DNA from: an uncultured Nitrospina sp.
GTDB taxonomy: Bacteria; Nitrospinota; Nitrospinia; Nitrospinales; VA-1
Length of the DNA stretch: 8,381 bases
Direction of reading: 5' to 3'
Assembly: GCA_913044145.1 (NCBI GenBank)
Contig: CAJWOD010000051.1
Span: forward strand, 1 to 8,381
The notes below the pieces were generated by a model. The model did no database searches and was not told where the DNA came from. It was given only the letters and a program-made list of their open reading frames with translations. The translations under genes were made by a program, and so were the position numbers. Of this stretch, positions 1 through 6,107 are shown one piece after another. Position 1 is the first letter of the stretch. Each line of letters begins with the position of its first letter.

Positions 1-81
1 GAAGAAATAGATCCCTTAGCAGAAAACTATTTTGAGAATATGCGGAAAATAGCAAAAGCAATTTCCGGAGCAAATCATTGA
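1..81 (+). CDS. znuA: C-terminal end of a zinc/manganese ABC transporter substrate-binding protein (ZnuA/TroA-like), partial
   Basis: Only the last 26 codons lie in the window; frame 1 is open from the first base to TGA at 79-81. The visible tail contains DPLAENYFENMRKIAKAI, which resembles the closing helix of periplasmic cluster A-I metal-binding proteins (a 'Y...NM..IA.AL' pattern). The call rests partly on this and mainly on context: the next two genes are the ATPase and permease of the same transporter type. Such proteins bind Zn2+ (or Mn2+) in the periplasm and deliver it to the ABC permease. The stop codon overlaps the TTG start of the ATPase gene (TTGA), which indicates translational coupling. 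The metal-binding residues are outside the window, so Zn versus Mn cannot be read from this part. Confidence 0.6.
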   Translation, partial: EEIDPLAENYFENMRKIAKAISGANH

Positions 82-827
82 GTGAAAATTCAGTAATAAA
101 AATTCAAGATCTTCATTTTAGTTATGGAAGCCCCGTCATCCTCGAAGATATTCAACTAGATATAAAAGCCAAAGAATTTGTGGGTATGGTCGGCCCCAAC
201 GGCAGTGGTAAAACAACCCTTCTTAAAATTATTTTAGGCCTATTGGATCCGGATAAAGGATCGGTAGAAGTACTAGGAAAACCACCGTATCAGGCGGTAA
301 AAGAAATTGGCTATATGCCACAGTTTACTGCTTTCTCCAGAGATTTTCCCATTAGCGTAGAAGAAACAGTACTCATGGGGCGATTGGGGAAAACCTCTAG
401 TATTGGCCTTTTTAGCAAAGAAGACAAACAACTGGCCGGAGAATCTATGGAAGCTGTTGAGATTCTAGATTTAAAAAAACGTTCCATTGGTTCTCTTTCT
501 GGTGGGCAATTACAACGAGTATTGATTGCTCGGGCTCTTGCTTGCAATCCTCAAATCATGATTCTAGATGAACCCACCGCCAACGTTGACATGAAAGTAG
601 AAAAAGATATTTTTGATCTCTTAAAAAAATTAAACGAAAAAATAACGATCATTGTTGTGACCCACGATATCGGTTTCATATCCCAATACATTACTAAAGT
701 TGCTTGTATTAATCGCACTCTGATTTGTCATCCCACTTCTGAACTTACAGGAGAGACTATAGAAAGTCTGTACGGAACACACGTCCACATGGTGCACCAT
801 CATCATGAAGGGGAGGATAACCATTGA
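78..827 (+). CDS. znuC: Zinc ABC transporter ATP-binding protein with His-rich C-terminal tail
   Basis: A 249-residue ABC ATPase that would power metal import through the downstream permease at the inner membrane. All nucleotide-binding motifs are intact: Walker A GPNGSGKT at 39-46, Q-loop Gln82 (YMPQF), signature LSGGQ at 140-144, Walker B IMILDE at 160-165 with catalytic Glu165, D-loop ANVD at 168-171 and switch His196 (VTHD). Length and sequence style fit the metal-type (ZnuC/MntB/TroB) subfamily. The last 15 residues contain seven histidines (THVHMVHHHHEGEDNH region), a plausible cytoplasmic Zn-binding or sensing tail, which favours zinc over manganese. The start is TTG at 78, overlapping the preceding stop, with CGGAG about 7 bases upstream; no ATG lies nearby in frame. 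It ends in the TTGA overlap with the permease gene. Role in Zn uptake is inferred from family and neighbours. Confidence 0.9.
   Translation: MSENSVIKIQDLHFSYGSPVILEDIQLDIKAKEFVGMVGPNGSGKTTLLKIILGLLDPDKGSVEVLGKPPYQAVKEIGYMPQFTAFSRDFPISVEETVLMGRLGKTSSIGLFSKEDKQLAGESMEAVEILDLKKRSIGSLSGGQLQRVLIARALACNPQIMILDEPTANVDMKVEKDIFDLLKKLNEKITIIVVTHDIGFISQYITKVACINRTLICHPTSELTGETIESLYGTHVHMVHHHHEGEDNH
810..816 (+). promoter_or_regulatory. Shine-Dalgarno site for the permease fusion gene
   Basis: GGGGAGG ends 7 bases before the TTG at 824. It is the strongest ribosome binding site in the window and supports that non-ATG start. It lies inside the last codons of the ATPase gene, within its His-rich tail. Confidence 0.75.
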
Positions 828-2272
828 GTTCATTTCTGGAAGCCGTCTCCACGCAAACTTTCATGCAAAACGCTCTGATGGGAGGTATTCTTGCAAGTGT
901 AGCCTGCGGAATCATCGGCTCTTATGTTGTTGTGAAGCGAATTGGTTACCTTGCAGGTGGTATCGCCCATGCCGTGCTAGGAGGAATGGGTATTGCCTAT
1001 TACCTTGATCGTTCACCTATTGAAGGCGCCTTGGTTGCGGCACTCGTCTTTGCTTTTATCCTTGGGTGGGTCAGTCTGCGCATGCAGCAACAAGAAGATA
1101 CTATTATCGGGGCATTATGGGCTGGTGGAATGGCTATAGGTATTTTGTTTATCTCAAAAACACCAGGATACAATGTAGATTTAATGAGTTTTTTGTTTGG
1201 TAATATTCTAATGATCGCATCTGAAGATCTTTATTGGATAGCTGGACTCGACTTACTCATATTGGTTATCGTTTTTCTTTTTTACAAACAATTCATAGCC
1301 GTCTCTTTTGATGAGGAGTTTGCGTGGCTTCGAGGCATTCCCGTTGAACGGTTCTACCTCCTTTTTCTTTCGTTGGTGGCTCTAACCATTGTCATTTTGA
1401 TACAGATTGTCGGGTTAATTCTAGTCATCGCCCTTTTAACGCTACCCGCAGCCATTGCCGGACTATACGTTCGATCGCTCAACCTGATGATGGTCCTTGC
1501 AACTTTGTTTGGAATAGTTTTTACAACAGGCGGATTAGCATTATCTTATCAACCCGACCTACCTCCCGGCCCCACTATCATTCTTTTAGCAGGGGCATTG
1601 TATCTTTTATCGCTTGTCATGCATCGATTCAAAACAAAAAGTCTAACCACCACTGATTGCTGCTCTAGCCTAGAAAACGAATTAAATAAAGTTCAGGATA
1701 GCAAACGAAACATTCTCGTCTGGGTTCTGTTAATCAATGGAGCCATGTTTCTTATTGAAGGAATTTATGGTTGGTTAGCGCAATCGAGCGCGTTGATGGC
1801 CGATGCCCTTGATATGCTTGGCGATGCAGCAATTTTTGGTTTTTCTCTTTATGTCATTCGACTGGATTCCATTTGGCAACACCGTGCCGGATATATAAAG
1901 GGAATCATCATGGCCCTCTTTTCAATTAGTGTTTTAATAGGTGCCTTTTACAAATTATTCAATCCAGTCGTGCCAGAGGCTTTCACAATGGGAGGCATTG
2001 GCGCCCTGGCTCTCGTTGCAAATCTTATTTGTGCGATTCTTTTATTAGGCTTCAGAGATTCCGATATCAATATGCGTTCGGCCTGGATCTGCTCACGTAA
2101 TGATGTGCTTGCAAACATAGGGGTTTTGCTGGCAGCTTGGGGTGTGTCCTGGACTGGATCCTCCTGGCCCGACTTGATTGTCGGTGTTAGTATTTCTGCC
2201 TTGATATTAAAATCCGCTATTGAAGTTTTGAAAGACGCGAAGTTGGAAATGGCAAACCATCAAAGCACATGA
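824..2272 (+). CDS. ZnuB-like ABC-3 permease fused to a small CDF-family cation transporter domain
   Basis: A 482-residue membrane protein made of two transporters in one frame. Residues 1 to about 266 form a complete ABC-3 (ZnuB/MntC type) permease, recognisable from RIGYLAGGIAHAVLGG, the VDLMSFLFGNILM segment and the DEEFAWLRGIPVERF coupling region; stand-alone members of this family are about 260-290 residues. After a short linker with a Cys-Cys-Ser-Ser motif (279-282), residues about 295-470 form a six-helix CDF transmembrane domain. Its TM2 carries Asp330 and Asp334 (DMLGD) and TM5 carries Asp427 (CSRNDVLANIG), with Cys423 where ZitB has His. These match the metal-site positions of CDF proteins. 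The C-terminal cytoplasmic dimerisation domain usual in CDFs is absent, as in the short 'CCSS' CDF subgroup. The start is TTG at 824, backed by GGGGAGG. Import by the first half is well supported. Activity and direction of the second half are unknown; CDFs normally export Zn2+/Co2+/Cd2+ by proton exchange. The gene is coupled to the next by an ATGA overlap. Confidence 0.88.
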   Translation: MSSFLEAVSTQTFMQNALMGGILASVACGIIGSYVVVKRIGYLAGGIAHAVLGGMGIAYYLDRSPIEGALVAALVFAFILGWVSLRMQQQEDTIIGALWAGGMAIGILFISKTPGYNVDLMSFLFGNILMIASEDLYWIAGLDLLILVIVFLFYKQFIAVSFDEEFAWLRGIPVERFYLLFLSLVALTIVILIQIVGLILVIALLTLPAAIAGLYVRSLNLMMVLATLFGIVFTTGGLALSYQPDLPPGPTIILLAGALYLLSLVMHRFKTKSLTTTDCCSSLENELNKVQDSKRNILVWVLLINGAMFLIEGIYGWLAQSSALMADALDMLGDAAIFGFSLYVIRLDSIWQHRAGYIKGIIMALFSISVLIGAFYKLFNPVVPEAFTMGGIGALALVANLICAILLLGFRDSDINMRSAWICSRNDVLANIGVLLAAWGVSWTGSSWPDLIVGVSISALILKSAIEVLKDAKLEMANHQST

Positions 2273-2667
2273 TCTTAGGTTTAGATGACATTCCGGGTGG
2301 AACAACTTTTATTTCGTTTTTTATTTGGGTGATATTAACCTGCCTATATTATCTCGTCTGCTACCTAGCAACTTTAAATGTTCTTGATGACATTACCCGA
2401 AACAGTTGGCTAAAAGTTCCCGCTATGATGCTTGCGGCTGCCCCTGCTGCTGGCCTGATGACAATATTTCAATATAAACCTTTCATTTTTGCCATCCTTG
2501 TTTCTTTCGCTAATTATTTTCGCGTGCAAAAAATAATTCGGAAACCCAATTCAAAATGGGGGAACATGAAAACAAACCCTACTTTGTTTTACTTAGCAAG
2601 CTATGGATATATCGCGTTACTAACCACTCTGGCATTTTACTTTCCTACCCTAAGTTCTGGCCAATAA
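2269..2667 (+). CDS. Small multi-spanning membrane protein, unrecognised, last gene of the zinc operon
   Basis: A 132-residue hydrophobic protein that I do not recognise. Likely membrane segments are at about 12-34, 50-67, 71-86 and 105-126, separated by polar stretches: LDDITRNS at 39-46 and a basic loop RVQKIIRKPNSKWGNMK at 85-101. It contains no histidine and only two cysteines (25 and 31), so nothing suggests direct metal binding. The ATG overlaps the stop of the permease-CDF gene (ATGA, 2269-2272) and no separate ribosome site is evident, so its translation is probably coupled to that gene. Position implies an accessory role in metal transport or assembly of the transporter, but this is inference from neighbourhood only. 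It is followed by a short AT-rich gap and a convergent gene. Confidence 0.7.
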   Translation: MILGLDDIPGGTTFISFFIWVILTCLYYLVCYLATLNVLDDITRNSWLKVPAMMLAAAPAAGLMTIFQYKPFIFAILVSFANYFRVQKIIRKPNSKWGNMKTNPTLFYLASYGYIALLTTLAFYFPTLSSGQ

Positions 2668-2708
2668 CTATATTTCTAGCTTAACTTCTAAAAAGTATTT
2701 ATTAATTT

Positions 2709-3425
2709 CTAATTTAAAAATGGTAACCACATAGGAGTTTTTGCGCGGTAGTTTTCATAATCTTTCCCAAACTGCTCTTTTAAAGCTTTCTCTTCAAAAT
2801 GAATGCGGTATTGAAATCCGAAGAAAGCAAAAAATGTTCCGATAATACCGGCATACCAAGAATGAGTCGTAACTGCATAGGCAAGGATTACAAACATCAT
2901 ACCTGTATAGGTAGGGTGACGCATATACTTATGCAGTTGATCTGTTTTAAGAGTTTGCTTGTCGCGAAAGGCAATATTAAATTTAAAACGCAGGAATCCA
3001 AGCTGGGATATTGCTAAAATTCGTAAAGTCGTCCCAAAAGTAAAAAGTATAGCAATAATAATTAATTCCCATATCTCTACCGGGATTAAGGTTGTTCGCG
3101 AAACAAATGACATGCCGATCAAGGCGACTATGATTGGCAAAACATGACCAAAAAGTTGTTGCAAATAAGCCTTATTAAATTTTACGTCCTCCTGTCTTTC
3201 AGTCAGCGTAAAAAAGACAATTTCAACGATTCCAAATATGAGGTTACAATAGGAAACAATTAAAATACGTTCTACCTGGGCACTGCCCAACCACCAAGGG
3301 ACTAAAGGCAGTAAATAAGTAAAACCGACAAGAATTATATTGAGATTAAAGCTTCTAAAAAGGCAAAACAAAAAGATCATAGCAAAAACGGCAAAATTGA
3401 TTTTAAGAAGCAGGATAGCAGACAC
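2709..3425 (-). CDS. Integral membrane methyltransferase of the ICMT/PEMT-like family
   Basis: A 238-residue protein with about six hydrophobic segments and the C-terminal signature of isoprenylcysteine carboxyl methyltransferase-like and phospholipid methyltransferase-like enzymes. The signature is RHPTYTG at 169-175, then Glu211-Glu212 in HFEEKAL, then FGKDYENY (219-226) and a closing MWLPF. In characterised relatives the RHP and EE residues help bind S-adenosylmethionine at the membrane face. Bacteria lack prenylated CaaX proteins, so the substrate (a lipid, small thiol or other) cannot be named. I chose the GTG at 3425 because GAGG sits 5 bases before it; an in-frame GTG at 3440 would add five residues but has no ribosome site and follows a TGA directly. 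The gene converges on the zinc operon and diverges from the sulfite reductase gene, so it seems to be transcribed alone. Confidence 0.8.
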   Translation of the reverse strand: MSAILLLKINFAVFAMIFLFCLFRSFNLNIILVGFTYLLPLVPWWLGSAQVERILIVSYCNLIFGIVEIVFFTLTERQEDVKFNKAYLQQLFGHVLPIIVALIGMSFVSRTTLIPVEIWELIIIAILFTFGTTLRILAISQLGFLRFKFNIAFRDKQTLKTDQLHKYMRHPTYTGMMFVILAYAVTTHSWYAGIIGTFFAFFGFQYRIHFEEKALKEQFGKDYENYRAKTPMWLPFLN

Positions 3426-3430
3426 AAAAA

Positions 3431-3434
3431 CCTC
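3431..3434 (-). promoter_or_regulatory. Shine-Dalgarno site deciding the start of the methyltransferase gene
   Basis: On the minus strand GAGG is followed by TTTTT and then GTG at 3425-3423, a normal 5-base spacing. It lies downstream of the longer candidate start at 3440 and so favours the shorter protein. Confidence 0.5.
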
Positions 3435-3567
3435 TAACACTCATTTAAATACAATAAATTAGTCAAAATTCGAAACTCGACAAAGCAGGAAAATAATCCT
3501 CTAGAGTTAGGTATTCTACTGTTTTTTAGAGCGTTTTTATTATTTTTATATTAAAATACCAAGATTT

Positions 3568-3615
3568 TGATATCACTTCACATCTAAAGATCTGAAATAT
3601 TGAGATTATCAATAT
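3568..3615. promoter_or_regulatory. Cluster of three abutting palindromes, candidate operator region
   Basis: In the divergent gap between the methyltransferase and reductase genes three dyads follow each other almost without gap. They are TGATATCA (3568-3575, perfect), TTCACATCTAAAGATCTGAA (3577-3596, half-sites matching at 8 of 10 positions), and ATATTGA-N5-TCAATAT (3597-3615, perfect arms). The middle dyad would leave a 2-base loop as RNA, so a protein-binding DNA site is more likely than a hairpin. The cluster ends 107 bases before the reductase start. It could serve either divergent gene; the regulator is unknown. AT-rich sequence yields such dyads by chance fairly often, so this is tentative. 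I found no convincing -35/-10 pair at standard spacing elsewhere in 3441-3722. Confidence 0.35.
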
Positions 3616-3712
3616 AAATATACTAGAAATGGGACGCTTAGCACGAGGAAATGACTAGATTAAACCCCCTCTTTTAATAAGGCTAGAAATCCATTGGTTA
3701 TAGAATAGAATT

Positions 3713-3716
3713 GAGG
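3713..3716 (+). promoter_or_regulatory. Shine-Dalgarno site deciding the start of the reductase gene
   Basis: GAGG is followed by six bases and the ATG at 3723. It overlaps an in-frame TTG at 3711 that would extend the protein by four residues, so the ATG is the better start. Confidence 0.7.
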
Positions 3717-3722
3717 CAATTA

Positions 3723-6101
3723 ATGGACGCAAAAACGTTAAATATCCCCGAAGAAGTCAAACGGGAAATCGAGACCTTTGCAGCAGAAGTCGAACGTTTG
3801 AATCGTGGCCAAGTTGGCGATGACGACTTTAAAAGATTCCGTCTGCAACAAGGAATCTATGGACAAAGGCAAGACGGCGAACAAATGGTTCGCACAAAAC
3901 TGCCTGCGGGAAGAATTACCAGTGAACAAATGCGATGCATGGCTGACTTTGCTGAAAAATATTCGCATGGGGTTTTACACATCACGACCCGGCAGGATAT
4001 CCAATTACATTACGTTAAAATAGACGATGTCCCGCAAGGACTTGAAGACCTTGCGCAAGCAGGAATTACTACACGTGAAGCGTGTGGCAATACCGTAAGA
4101 AATGTCACGGCCTGCCACAAAGCAGGAACGTGTTCTACTGAGGTTTTTGACGTTACGCCCTATGCACTGGCAGTTTCAAATTACCTTTTACGAAGAGATT
4201 TAACACAAAACCTTCCACGAAAATTTAAAATCAGCTTTGGTGGTTGTAACGGCTGTGGACTAGCACCTATCCATGACATCGGCTTGAAAGCCGTTATCAG
4301 AAACGAAAATGGAAAAGAACTGCGTGGTTTCCGTGCACTCATTGGTGGGGGTCTCGGCTCGTTTCCACATGCGGCTTTACCTTTAACCGATTTTATTCCA
4401 GAGAACCACCTGCTAAGAATGTGTGAAGCCCTAGTAGCGGTATTCGACAAATACGGCGACAAGAAAAATCGTAATAAGGCTCGCTTCAAATTTGTCTTAG
4501 ATAAACTGGGACTAGAAAAAATTAAAGAGCTCTATAATGAGGAGTTTTCGGCTTTAGAAGGAAATAACTATACCCCAATCAAAATAGATAAAGAGGAAGA
4601 TCCTCTTCTATCAGAATATCAACCGGTAGACTGTGATGACGACCCAGAGTTCCAACTTTGGAAAAGCCGAAACATTGAAACCCAAAAGCAAGAAGGATTT
4701 CACAATGTACAAATTAAATTAATTCTTGGCGATTTTTCTATTCTCCAAGCTAGGTCTTTAGCAAAGATAGCTGAAGATTTTGCCGGCGGCAAACTTGTCG
4801 CGACCGTTAATCAGAATCTCATGATTCCCTGGGTCAAAGAAAATGCTTTTGGCAATATATTTACTGAACTGAAGAAAATTGATCTTCATAAAGCGGGTAC
4901 AGAGGAGATTCGCGATATCACTTGTTGCCCAGGCTCTGAAACTTGCAACCTCGGCATCACGGCTTCACGTGGGCTCGTCGATAGCTTGAACAAAGACATG
5001 GAAAATGGATTCAAAACCTCAAAGGATCTGGATCATATTTCCATTAAAGCAAGTGGTTGTCCCAATTCCTGTGGGCAACACCATATTGCATCAATTGGGT
5101 TTCATGGCGGTGCAAAAAAAATAAATGGTATTTTGACGCCTCATTACGAAATCTTGCTTGGAGGCAGAGTATCAGAGGACAAAGTAGTATTTGGAACTTC
5201 AGTTATTAAAATCCCGGCCAAAAATGCCCCTGAAGCAATGAAAAGTTCCATCAACGATTACAAAAATAATAAGCAAGGGGAAGAAACCTTTGGAGAATAT
5301 TTTGACCGAATGGGTAAAGGTCATTTTCGTGAATTACTTGACCCACTCAAGAACCTGCCCGATATCGAGTTATCTCCTGAGTCCTATATTGACTATGGCT
5401 CAACTGAAAAATTTAGTTTGGAAGATCGAGGTCAAGGTGAATGTGCCGGAGCCGTAACAGATATGATCACCGATCGAATCACAGAGGCAGAGCGTGCTCA
5501 TTTCCAAGGCAAACTTTCTTTAGAAAAAAAATCCATTAAAGATGCAGGAGACCATGCTCGTAGGAGCGTTATAGCTTCAGCCCGTGCTCTTCTCGTTACA
5601 GAAGGCATGGACTTTAACGATGACTGGGAATGTCTTAAAAAATTCCAATCTCTCGTTATAGATATGGAAATAGTTTCAGCAAAATATGCCAAACTCATAG
5701 ACAACTTTGAAGAATGTCCAGAGGCCTCTGATGAAAAAACCGCAGGGTGGTGGATATCCGAAGCGGGAATGTTGGTTGAAGAATGTAAAGCGGTTCAGGA
5801 AAAAATGCAGTCAGACAAATCACTCCGAATACGTGTCGGAGGTGATGATCCAAAAGAAAAAACTACTGGATCTGCAGATACCTTGACAAGCATCGACCTT
5901 CTTGGCGTCAAATGTCCATTCAATTACGTTAAAACAAAAATCAAACTGGAAACAATGGCTTCAGGAAGTATACTCGAAGTATTGCTAGACGATGGAGAAC
6001 CATCCGAAAATGTACCTAAGAGCATCAAAAATGATGGGCACAAGATTATCTCTCTTATAGAAGAGCAAGGTCATTACAAACTGACTATCAAAAAGGCTTA
6101 A
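3723..6101 (+). CDS. Siroheme [4Fe-4S] nitrite/sulfite reductase fused to a helical HEPN-like region and a TusA domain
   Basis: A 792-residue cytoplasmic protein. Residues 1 to about 540 are a nitrite/sulfite reductase, which reduces sulfite to sulfide (or nitrite to ammonia) with six electrons at a siroheme coupled to a [4Fe-4S] cluster. Evidence: TTRQDIQLH at 88-96 (siroheme/anion Arg90), LPRKFKISF at 164-172, GGGLGSFPHAALPL, and the cluster ligands Cys402-x5-Cys408 and Cys446-x3-Cys450. The first half carries a parallel set, Cys131-x5-Cys137 and Cys175-x2-Cys178. Then comes a GQGECAG motif (570-576), a mostly helical region at about 586-705 that resembles HEPN domains but lacks an obvious Rx4-6H RNase motif, and a TusA-like sulfur-carrier domain at about 723-792 with the active Cys731-Pro732 (LLGVKCP). 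The TusA part favours sulfite over nitrite. The start is ATG 3723, preceded by GAGG. The next gene begins 6 bases downstream. The electron donor (ferredoxin or flavoprotein) is not encoded here. Confidence 0.88.
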   Translation: MDAKTLNIPEEVKREIETFAAEVERLNRGQVGDDDFKRFRLQQGIYGQRQDGEQMVRTKLPAGRITSEQMRCMADFAEKYSHGVLHITTRQDIQLHYVKIDDVPQGLEDLAQAGITTREACGNTVRNVTACHKAGTCSTEVFDVTPYALAVSNYLLRRDLTQNLPRKFKISFGGCNGCGLAPIHDIGLKAVIRNENGKELRGFRALIGGGLGSFPHAALPLTDFIPENHLLRMCEALVAVFDKYGDKKNRNKARFKFVLDKLGLEKIKELYNEEFSALEGNNYTPIKIDKEEDPLLSEYQPVDCDDDPEFQLWKSRNIETQKQEGFHNVQIKLILGDFSILQARSLAKIAEDFAGGKLVATVNQNLMIPWVKENAFGNIFTELKKIDLHKAGTEEIRDITCCPGSETCNLGITASRGLVDSLNKDMENGFKTSKDLDHISIKASGCPNSCGQHHIASIGFHGGAKKINGILTPHYEILLGGRVSEDKVVFGTSVIKIPAKNAPEAMKSSINDYKNNKQGEETFGEYFDRMGKGHFRELLDPLKNLPDIELSPESYIDYGSTEKFSLEDRGQGECAGAVTDMITDRITEAERAHFQGKLSLEKKSIKDAGDHARRSVIASARALLVTEGMDFNDDWECLKKFQSLVIDMEIVSAKYAKLIDNFEECPEASDEKTAGWWISEAGMLVEECKAVQEKMQSDKSLRIRVGGDDPKEKTTGSADTLTSIDLLGVKCPFNYVKTKIKLETMASGSILEVLLDDGEPSENVPKSIKNDGHKIISLIEEQGHYKLTIKKA

Positions 6102-6107
6102 GATTTA

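Noticed and set aside
805..1008. Plus-strand 67-codon open frame overlapping the start of the permease fusion.
   Set aside because: Composition (Cys/Arg-rich) is typical of an out-of-frame reading; the permease frame here carries clear family motifs.
1619..1700. Possible separate CDF gene starting at the ATG at 1619, with the fusion an assembly error near the A-rich run at 1631-1641.
   Set aside because: The ATG lies in the last membrane helix of the permease with no ribosome site before it, both halves are in one frame without any stop, and no other start codon precedes the CDF domain.
2668..2708. Bidirectional terminator between the convergent membrane-protein and methyltransferase genes.
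   Set aside because: The gap is AT-rich and holds only a 4-bp stem (ACTT/AAGT); no GC-rich hairpin with a T-run is visible.
3600..3612. FNR/CRP-like box (TTGA...TCAA) upstream of the reductase gene.
   Set aside because: The arms are separated by 5 bases, not the 6 of TTGAT-N4-ATCAA, so the geometry does not fit; kept only as an unassigned dyad.
3600..3624. Sigma70-like promoter with TTGAGA (3600-3605) and TATACT (3619-3624).
   Set aside because: The spacer is only 13 bases, too short for a normal promoter.
3711..3722. TTG at 3711 as start of the reductase.
   Set aside because: It overlaps the GAGG ribosome site that serves the ATG at 3723.
4181..4489. Minus-strand open frame of 102 codons inside the reductase gene.
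   Set aside because: It lies wholly antisense to strongly conserved reductase sequence, with no recognisable domain; treated as a shadow frame.
5480..5840. Active HEPN ribonuclease toxin domain within the reductase.
   Set aside because: The helical region lacks a clear Rx4-6H motif and is in the middle of a metabolic enzyme, so a toxin role is not supported.
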